Of a stretch of DNA of 64,000 bases, positions 58,306 to 64,000 are shown piece after piece (position 1 is the stretch's first letter; each line of letters opens with the position of its first letter). Under the pieces are notes generated by a model that saw nothing but the letters and a program-made list of their open reading frames with translations, had not been told where the DNA came from and ran no database searches. Origin of the DNA: Sulfurimicrobium sp964384915 (GTDB lineage: Bacteria; Pseudomonadota; Gammaproteobacteria; Burkholderiales; Sulfuricellaceae); NCBI GenBank assembly GCA_964384915.1, contig CAYLMA010000012.1:25199-89198 (forward strand), given 5' to 3'. Made by a program: the position numbers and the translations under genes.

Positions 58306-60174
58306 ATGAAAACAAGCAAACTCCTAACTCTCGTCAGCATTACCGCAGGGCTTGTGATTCTCACTCTGGCGTTGCTCAATATCTGGAACGAGCGGGGGCA
58401 CGCCCTCGAAGAAGCCCGACAGCGCCTGAGCGACCTCAGCCTGATGCAGGCGGAGCAAATGGAGCAATCCCTGCAGGCTGCTGACCTGGTGCTTAACTAC
58501 GTCGTGGAGGAACTCGGCCGCACCGGAGATTGGGAAAGCCAGTCCATCCATCTCCACCTGAAAAACTTCGACATCGCTCTGCCGCAGATCCGTGCAGTTG
58601 CCGTCGTAGCCGCCGATGGCAACATTATCAACGACAGCGCCCTGTTTCCGGGCTCGCCCATTTTCCTCGGCGACCGGGAATATTTCGCCCATCTAAAAGC
58701 GCACCCCGATGACAGGGCGATGTATATCAGCGCCCCGCTCAAGAGCCGCCGCGACCAAGAGTGGACAGTGGTGCTGGCGCGCCCCATCACAGGCAAGGAT
58801 GGCGCATTCCAGGGCCTAGTGTTTGCGCGCATGCAGCCTAAATATTTCCAGGAAAACCTGCAGAAAATCCTGCATCGCGAGGGCAGCGCCGTGAGCGTTA
58901 TGCGTCGGGACGGCACCATGCTGTTCCGGCAACCCCATGATGAAAAAACCATGGGCAAAAGCTTTGCCAAGCTCGCTCTGTTCAGCACCCTACTCCCGGC
59001 TTCCAGTCACGGCAGTTTCGAGAAACTGGCAGAAGTTGACGGAAAACTGCGGCTGTTCAGTTACAGCGCCTTGAGAAACTATCCTGTCGTCATTGTCGCG
59101 CACCAGGAAAAATCAGCCATCCTTGCCAACTGGCGCGGCCACGCCACCGTCGCAGGCACCGTGGTTATCATCGTTCTACTGGCCGGCTTTTTCCTGACAC
59201 GGCGGCTCATCCAGTCCCTGATACAACGCGAACAGGATATCGCAGCGATACTGGCAAGTGAGCAGCAGTTGCGGTTCATGACTGAAAACATGCTGGACGT
59301 TATCTGGACATGGGAATCAGGCAAGGGGCTCACCTTTGTCAGCCCTTCGGTCAAGCGCTTGCTGGGCCACACCTCCGACGAATTGCTGGGCAAACAACTG
59401 GAAGGTTTGTGCGCGCAAGGCACGCTGGACAAGATCGCGGAAAAATCCGCCGAGGCTCGCGCCATGGTGGAGGCGGGCGAACCTCCGCCGCTATTTGACC
59501 TGACTTTCGAGAGCCAGATCCCTACCAAATCCGGTGCGCCGGTATGGGTGGAAAACCGGCTCAGGCTGTTTTTCAGTGCGGATGGCAGCCAGTCGCGCAT
59601 CCAGGGATTATCGCGCGATGTCACTGAACGCAAGCAGGCGCAACAACAGCTCGAAAACCTGGCCAACTTTGATGCGCTGACCGGCCTGCCCAACCGGGTA
59701 TTGCTCGCCGACCGCATGCAACTGGAGTTGTCACGCGCCAAACGCCACGAGCACTTGCTTGCCGTGTGTTTCCTTGATCTGGATAACTTCAAGCCCATCA
59801 ACGATCAATACGGCCATGCCACCGGAGACCTCCTCCTCATCCAGGTAGCATGCCGCCTCAAGCAGGCGATCCGCGAGGGAGACACGGTTGCGCGACTGGG
59901 CGGGGATGAATTCGTGATGCTGCTCACCGATCTCGGCCAGTCGGGGGAAGTCGAGCCCATGCTGCAACGCGTGCTCGACGACGTTGCCACGCCCTACGTC
60001 ATCAACGGTATCGAGATGCGCATCTCGGCCAGCATCGGGGTCACCCTTTATCCGACCGACGGAGACAACCCCGACATTCTGCTGCGCCATGCCGACCAGG
60101 CCATGTACCACGCCAAACAGGCGGGGCGAAACCGCTTTCAAAGGTTCGACCAGCGGCATTGCGCGCTGGACTGA
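58306..60174 (+). CDS. Diguanylate cyclase with periplasmic sensor and PAS domain
   Basis: 622 residues: N-terminal membrane helix, a periplasmic dCache-like sensor (about 35-270), a second helix (ATVAGTVVIIVLLAGFFLTR), a PAS domain with PAC tail (about 320-445), and a GGDEF domain with GGDEF at 532-536 and an I-site REGD at 523-526. It makes c-di-GMP in response to an external ligand and possibly a cytosolic PAS signal. No EAL domain follows. Alone, after the yicC terminator. Confidence 0.93.
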   Translation: MKTSKLLTLVSITAGLVILTLALLNIWNERGHALEEARQRLSDLSLMQAEQMEQSLQAADLVLNYVVEELGRTGDWESQSIHLHLKNFDIALPQIRAVAVVAADGNIINDSALFPGSPIFLGDREYFAHLKAHPDDRAMYISAPLKSRRDQEWTVVLARPITGKDGAFQGLVFARMQPKYFQENLQKILHREGSAVSVMRRDGTMLFRQPHDEKTMGKSFAKLALFSTLLPASSHGSFEKLAEVDGKLRLFSYSALRNYPVVIVAHQEKSAILANWRGHATVAGTVVIIVLLAGFFLTRRLIQSLIQREQDIAAILASEQQLRFMTENMLDVIWTWESGKGLTFVSPSVKRLLGHTSDELLGKQLEGLCAQGTLDKIAEKSAEARAMVEAGEPPPLFDLTFESQIPTKSGAPVWVENRLRLFFSADGSQSRIQGLSRDVTERKQAQQQLENLANFDALTGLPNRVLLADRMQLELSRAKRHEHLLAVCFLDLDNFKPINDQYGHATGDLLLIQVACRLKQAIREGDTVARLGGDEFVMLLTDLGQSGEVEPMLQRVLDDVATPYVINGIEMRISASIGVTLYPTDGDNPDILLRHADQAMYHAKQAGRNRFQRFDQRHCALD

Positions 60175-60199
60175 ATCCGGGAAACGGCCGCCGGGCGCG

Positions 60200-61045
60200 C
60201 TATTTGTTCTCGCCCTCGCCCACCTTGCCCAGCACGCGGTCCAGCGCGCTGCCCGGCAGCAGGCGCTTGAGCACGGCAAACAGGTAGGCGGGGAAGGTCA
60301 CCGGATAGCGGATTCGGGGGCGGTCGCTTTCCAGGACATGTATCACTTTCTCCAGCACCGCCTCCGGCTGCAGGGTGAAAGGCGCGGCCGGGTCGGGCTT
60401 GGCGAGGCGGTTCTCCATGGCGCGGTAGGTATCGCGGAAGAAGCTGGCTTCCGCATCCACGTTGCGCCGGAACATCTCGTGCGCGTTGGCGCGAAAACGG
60501 CTGGAGATCGGTCCGGGCTCGACCAGGGCGACGTGGATTCCGCTGCCGCGCAGTTCCAGGCGCAACGTGTCCGCAATGCCCTCAAGTGCGTACTTGGTCG
60601 CGTTATAGGCACCGCGAAACGGCAACGAGACATAGCCGAGCAGGGAACTGTTGATGATGATGCGGCCGCCGCCCTGGGCGCGCATCACCGGGATCAGGCG
60701 ATTGGTCAGCTCCACCGTGCCGAACACGTTGGTTTCGAACTGCTCGCGCAGCACCTCGCGCCGCAAATCCTCCACCGCCCCCGGCTGGCCGTAGCCGGCA
60801 TTGTTGAACAGGGCGTAGAGCGTGCCCCCGGTACGGCGCAACACTTCGTCCACCGCGCCATGGATGGATACCGGGTCGGCAACATCCAGCCGCAGGCTTT
60901 CCAGCCCCCTCTCCACCAGCATCTCCACGTCAGCCGGCTTGCGTGCCGTGGCGAACACCCGGTAGCCGCGTTTCTGCAGGCCTTCCGCCACGCACAACCC
61001 GATGCCGCTGGAACAGCCGGTAACCAGTATGCTTTTCTTGTCCAT
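60200..61045 (-). CDS. Short-chain dehydrogenase/reductase
   Basis: 281 residues from the ATG at 61045 (GAGGA upstream): cofactor motif ILVTGCSSGIGLCVAEGL, NNAGYG, catalytic Ser in IIINSSLLGYVSLPF and YNATK (Tyr-x3-Lys). Classical SDR, likely NADP(H)-dependent. The substrate is not predictable. Divergent from the PRMT-like methyltransferase gene, with 94 bases between start codons. Confidence 0.88.
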   Translation of the reverse strand: MDKKSILVTGCSSGIGLCVAEGLQKRGYRVFATARKPADVEMLVERGLESLRLDVADPVSIHGAVDEVLRRTGGTLYALFNNAGYGQPGAVEDLRREVLREQFETNVFGTVELTNRLIPVMRAQGGGRIIINSSLLGYVSLPFRGAYNATKYALEGIADTLRLELRGSGIHVALVEPGPISSRFRANAHEMFRRNVDAEASFFRDTYRAMENRLAKPDPAAPFTLQPEAVLEKVIHVLESDRPRIRYPVTFPAYLFAVLKRLLPGSALDRVLGKVGEGENK

Positions 61046-61139
61046 CCCCATTCCTCGCAAAAACCAGCACCCTACTGTAGCGAAAAAGCGCCTCAAGGTC
61101 GAATACACGCGCACCTCTCTCGTATGGCATAATCCCGCC

Positions 61140-62006
61140 ATGACCAAAGCGCACGACGAACTGGAACTGGGCCAGTTCATCCCCTTCCATTATCACTACC
61201 ACATGCTCAACGACCAGGTCCGTGTCGCCGGCTTCAAAAGGGCAATCGAGCACGTGGTTCGCCCCGGCGCGCGGGTGCTGGAACTGGGAGGAGGCACGGG
61301 CGTGCTGTCCTTTTTCGCCGCCCGGCAGGGCGCACGGGTATGGTGCGTGGAGCACAACCCCCGGCTGGTGCGCGAAGCTAGAAAAACCCTGGCGCGCAAC
61401 CATTTCCCCGGCGAGGTGGAAGTCATCGATGCCGACGCCTTCGACTATCTCCCGCCCGAACCGGTGGACGTGGTGATCTGCGAAATGGTCCACGTCGCCA
61501 TGCTGAGGGAAAAGCAGGTTCAGGTCATCAGCTCGTTCAAGCAACGCTATCTGGAAAAATTCGGCGGTCCGCTGCCCGTCTTCGTGCCGGAAGCCTTCAT
61601 CCAGGCAGTCCAGCCGGTGCACCAGTCGTACAATTTCGAGGGTTACTACGCCCCCGCGCCGCTGTTTCAGGACCCACTCGCAACACAGGACCGCACCTGG
61701 GAACTGGGCCAGCCGGTGGTTTATCAGACCGCGAGCTACGCGGACGATTTGCCGGCGCGCTGCGACTGGGAGGTGGAACTCGGCATGGCGCACGCGGGCA
61801 CGCTCAATGCCTTGCGTTTCATCACCAAGAACATCCTGGCCATCCTGCCGCTACGGGGAAGCAGCATCGACTGGCACAGCCAGTATCTGGTCGTGCCGCT
61901 GGAGGAAGCGCTCCGGGTCGAGGCAGGACAAAAAGTACGCATCCGCTTCGGCTGCGCACCCGGCGACCCCCTGGATGCGCTCAAGCCGGAGGTTTTCAGC
62001 GGCTAG
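61140..62006 (+). CDS. PRMT-like class I methyltransferase
   Basis: 288 residues. SAM motif I VLELGGGTGVLSFFAARQGA, acidic VWCVEHNPRL, and VVICEMVHVAMLREKQV, which resembles the double-Glu loop of protein arginine methyltransferases (E at both ends of EMVHVAMLRE). A C-terminal beta-barrel-like half (about 150-288) follows, as in PRMTs. Target unknown. The 3' end overlaps the convergent quinone oxidoreductase gene by 11 bases. Confidence 0.75.
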   Translation: MTKAHDELELGQFIPFHYHYHMLNDQVRVAGFKRAIEHVVRPGARVLELGGGTGVLSFFAARQGARVWCVEHNPRLVREARKTLARNHFPGEVEVIDADAFDYLPPEPVDVVICEMVHVAMLREKQVQVISSFKQRYLEKFGGPLPVFVPEAFIQAVQPVHQSYNFEGYYAPAPLFQDPLATQDRTWELGQPVVYQTASYADDLPARCDWEVELGMAHAGTLNALRFITKNILAILPLRGSSIDWHSQYLVVPLEEALRVEAGQKVRIRFGCAPGDPLDALKPEVFSG

Positions 62007-62997
62007 GCGCGATCTCCAGCACCAGCTTGCCCGTGGTGTGCCCGCCTTCGACCAGGCGGTGCGCTTGGGCGGCCTGTTCCAGGGGCAATACCTGACTCAC
62101 ACGGATATTCAGCTTGCCCGCCTCGATCAGTGCGCATGCCGCCTCCAGCATCTCGCGCTGCTTGACGCGCGCGGCGTGCATGCCGAGCTGCAAGGGCGTC
62201 AGCATCAGTTCGTAGTGGATGCTCTGGTTGCGGCTCCGGGCCGTTTTCAGGTCGCCCGCTTCGCATGCCGTTTGGAGCAGCGTGACCACTTTGCCGTAAA
62301 CTTTCGCGGCGGCGAAGGAGCGGCAGAAAGTCTCGCCGCCGACGGTGTCGAATACCACGTCCACGCCCTGCCCGCCGGTCCAGTCCAGCGCCGCCGCGAC
62401 AAAATCCTCCGCCTTGTAGTCAATCACCTTGTCCGCGCCCAACTCACGGGCGAAGGCCGCCTTGTCCGGCCCGCTCACCGTGGCCGCCACGCGCGCGCCG
62501 AGGTGCTTCGCCAACTGCACCGCCACATGCCCGACCCCGCCCGCTGCGGCATGGATCAGCACGCTTTCGCCGGCTTTGAGCTGCGCCCGGTCGAGCAGCG
62601 ATTCCCACGCCGTGATCCACACCAGCGGCAGCGCCGCCGCTTCATTCATGGAAAGCCCGCGCGGCTTGGCGGCGGCATGATCTTCGTGGATCACGGTGTA
62701 TGCGGCGTAATTGCCCTGTTCCGTGCCGATGCCGCCATTGAAGAAAAACACCTCGTCGCCCGGCTGGAAGCGGGTGACGGCGCCCCCCACGCTTTCCACC
62801 ACCCCGGCGCCGTCGCAGCCCAGGACGGCCGGCAGGGCGGGAACGCCGCCCTTGCGCAGCTTGGTGTCCACCGGGTTCACCCCGGCGGCATGCAGTTTCA
62901 CCCGGAGATGGGAAGGGCTGGACAGTTCCGGCACGGGAATATCCGCCAGTTGCAGCACTTCAGGCCCGCCAGCGGCGGTCATCAAAATCGCTTTCAT
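61996..62997 (-). CDS. Zinc-independent quinone oxidoreductase (MDR family)
   Basis: 333 residues from the ATG at 62997 (GGAAGGA upstream): VKLHAAGVNPVDTKLRKGG, LGCDGAGVVESVG, and NADP-binding VLIHAAAGGVGHVAVQLAKH. It lacks the Cys/His set that binds catalytic zinc, as in QOR/zeta-crystallin reductases. Probably reduces quinones or enones with NADPH. Its start overlaps the stop codon of the small basic protein gene. Confidence 0.9.
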   Translation of the reverse strand: MKAILMTAAGGPEVLQLADIPVPELSSPSHLRVKLHAAGVNPVDTKLRKGGVPALPAVLGCDGAGVVESVGGAVTRFQPGDEVFFFNGGIGTEQGNYAAYTVIHEDHAAAKPRGLSMNEAAALPLVWITAWESLLDRAQLKAGESVLIHAAAGGVGHVAVQLAKHLGARVAATVSGPDKAAFARELGADKVIDYKAEDFVAAALDWTGGQGVDVVFDTVGGETFCRSFAAAKVYGKVVTLLQTACEAGDLKTARSRNQSIHYELMLTPLQLGMHAARVKQREMLEAACALIEAGKLNIRVSQVLPLEQAAQAHRLVEGGHTTGKLVLEIAPSR

Positions 62998-63158
62998 TCC
63001 TTCCCCTTTTTGTCCCACACATAACGGTTGAAGCGCTGCCAACGGTTCTGCCTGTTCGCCAGCTTGCTCACGGATTTTTCCGCCTGCTGCCATTGCAATG
63101 CTTTCTGCTGCTTCTTTTGCAGCAGTTCGAGCAACAGGTCGGCGGCTTTCTTGCTCAT
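62994..63158 (-). CDS. Small basic helical protein, unknown function
   Basis: 54 residues from MSKKAADLL (or 61 from an ATG at 63179), almost entirely helical, rich in Lys/Gln (LLELLQKKQQKALQWQQAEK), ending in RWQRFNRYVWDKKGKE. Its stop codon overlaps the ATG of the quinone oxidoreductase (ATGA), which supports real translation. No family recognised. Confidence 0.55.
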   Translation of the reverse strand: MSKKAADLLLELLQKKQQKALQWQQAEKSVSKLANRQNRWQRFNRYVWDKKGKE

Positions 63159-63183
63159 TTCTCTTTGCTCATGGCGCATTTAA

Positions 63184-63235
63184 AGCCTATTTCAGCAGGT
63201 TTCATACCTCGGTATGAAACCTGCTGAAATAGGCT
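63184..63235. repeat. Perfect 25-bp inverted repeat
   Basis: 25 bases at 63184-63208 (beginning AGCCTATTTCAGCAGG) are exactly complementary to 63211-63235, with only TC between. It lies in the divergent gap between the small basic protein gene and aroC. The near-zero loop favours cruciform DNA or a very stable hairpin RNA; it may double as a bidirectional transcription block. Confidence 0.9.
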
Positions 63236-63295
63236 CTTATTCAGACGTGAAGCGCTTATGTTAAACTTGAAGCTTGTTTTTTTCGAGTCTGAATC

Positions 63296-64000
63296 ATGTC
63301 CGGCAACACCCTCGGCAAACTCTTCTGCGTCACTTCCTTCGGTGAATCCCACGGCCCCGCCATCGGTTGCGTGGTGGATGGCTGCCCGCCGGGGCTGGCG
63401 CTCACGGCCGAAGACATCCAGCTCGACCTGGACCGGCGCAAGCCCGGCACCTCGCGCCACGTCACCCAGCGGCGCGAGTCGGACACGGTGGAAATCCTTT
63501 CCGGCGTGTTCGAGGGCAAGACCACCGGCACACCCATCGCCCTCCTGATCCGCAACGAGGACCAGCGCAGCAAGGATTACGGCAACATCGCCGAAACCTT
63601 CCGCCCCGGCCATGCCGACTACACTTACACGCAGAAATACGGCTTCCGCGACTACCGTGGCGGCGGCCGCTCCAGCGCGCGCGAAACCGCGGTGCGCGTG
63701 GCCGCCGGCGCGGTGGCCAAGAAATGGCTGCAGGAGCGCTACGGCGTTGTGATTCGTGGCTACCTGTCCCAGCTGGGGCCGATCGAAGTGCCCTTCAAAA
63801 ACTGGGAAGATGTGAGCCAGAATCCCTTCTTCGTCGCCGACAGCAGCTATACACAGCAACTGGAAGATTACATGGATTCCCTGCGCAAGGCAGGCGACTC
63901 GATCGGCGCGAAGCTCTCCGTGGTGGCCGAAAACGTGCCGGTGGGCTGGGGCGAGCCGGTGTACGACCGCCTCGACGCCGACATCGCCTACGCGCTGATG
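63296..64000 (+). CDS. aroC: Chorismate synthase, N-terminal part (cut by window end)
   Basis: 235 codons are visible and the frame is open to the window edge; a complete AroC has about 360 residues. SGNTLGKLFCVTSFGESHGP, CPPGLALTAEDIQLDLDRRK, GTTTG-type loop EGKTTGTPIALLIRNEDQRS and YRGGGRSSARETAVRVAAGA are diagnostic. It converts EPSP to chorismate, the precursor also of menaquinone made by the men genes here. Confidence 0.96.
   Translation, partial: MSGNTLGKLFCVTSFGESHGPAIGCVVDGCPPGLALTAEDIQLDLDRRKPGTSRHVTQRRESDTVEILSGVFEGKTTGTPIALLIRNEDQRSKDYGNIAETFRPGHADYTYTQKYGFRDYRGGGRSSARETAVRVAAGAVAKKWLQERYGVVIRGYLSQLGPIEVPFKNWEDVSQNPFFVADSSYTQQLEDYMDSLRKAGDSIGAKLSVVAENVPVGWGEPVYDRLDADIAYALM

Noticed and set aside
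1..64000. CRISPR arrays, tRNA or rRNA genes.
   Set aside because: No regularly spaced direct repeats and no tRNA or rRNA signature were seen on reading both strands.

Overview
The window looks like a stretch of chromosome from a denitrifying betaproteobacterium of moderately high GC content. The closest match in gene content is a sulfur- or iron-oxidising member of the Nitrosomonadales/Sulfuricellaceae type. That placement is inferred from product families and gene order (rph/PP2C/kinase/yicC, norCB, nnrS, nrdD, hpf with a cold-shock domain, menaquinone genes), not from a marker gene. No rRNA, tRNA or CRISPR array was seen. The right edge cuts chorismate synthase.

Layout. Positions 1-1214 hold a TRAP solute receptor. 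Its probable permease partner (dctQM, 8080-9944) lies 7 kb away across a degraded defence island (about 1.2-8.0 kb). The island carries a RhuM-like protein, an RloC-type anticodon nuclease, an isolated HsdR N-terminal domain, a BFD-like iron-sulfur protein, a broken second copy of the dctM 3' end, an AbrB/PIN toxin-antitoxin pair and an apparent HsdR C-terminal remnant. Positions 10.0-14.8 kb hold a TauE/SafE exporter, a Dnr/FNR-type regulator and an anaerobic ribonucleotide reductase. The glycyl-radical tail of that reductase sits on a separate small gene. Positions 15-26.4 kb are a nitric oxide/anaerobic block: GGDEF protein, NnrS, hemerythrin, two DUF2249 proteins, two polytopic membrane proteins, norCB, norEF, norQ and a polyferredoxin. 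Three TTGAT-N4-ATCAA-like boxes in it match the regulator. norD lies apart at 36.3 kb.

Positions 26.7-36.2 kb hold a two-component system, a Ycf48-like lipoprotein, an ExbB/ExbD/TonB-like module, metK, a methyltransferase and a CBS protein. Positions 38.1-42.6 kb are a menaquinone cluster (menB, menA, tlpA-like, menC). A higBA module and fragments of other mobile or defence genes sit inside it.

Positions 42.8-48.7 kb hold the most interesting block. Four tightly overlapping genes encode a C39-like peptidase, a RimK-type ATP-grasp ligase, a GCS2-type carboxylate-amine ligase and an N-formylglutamate amidohydrolase-like enzyme. Together they look like a system that builds and trims a small peptide or peptide tag of unknown identity. 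A zinc-ribbon protein precedes them, and a CBS protein and a hibernation factor follow. A candidate structured small RNA and one of two copies of a roughly 105-bp palindromic MITE come next.

Positions 49-64 kb are mostly housekeeping: a YcgR/PilZ protein, hemW, pncB-pncA-rdgB, rph, a PP2C phosphatase and Ser/Thr kinase pair, yicC, a second GGDEF protein, an SDR, a PRMT-like methyltransferase, a quinone oxidoreductase and aroC. Several families of long inverted repeats are scattered between genes across the window.
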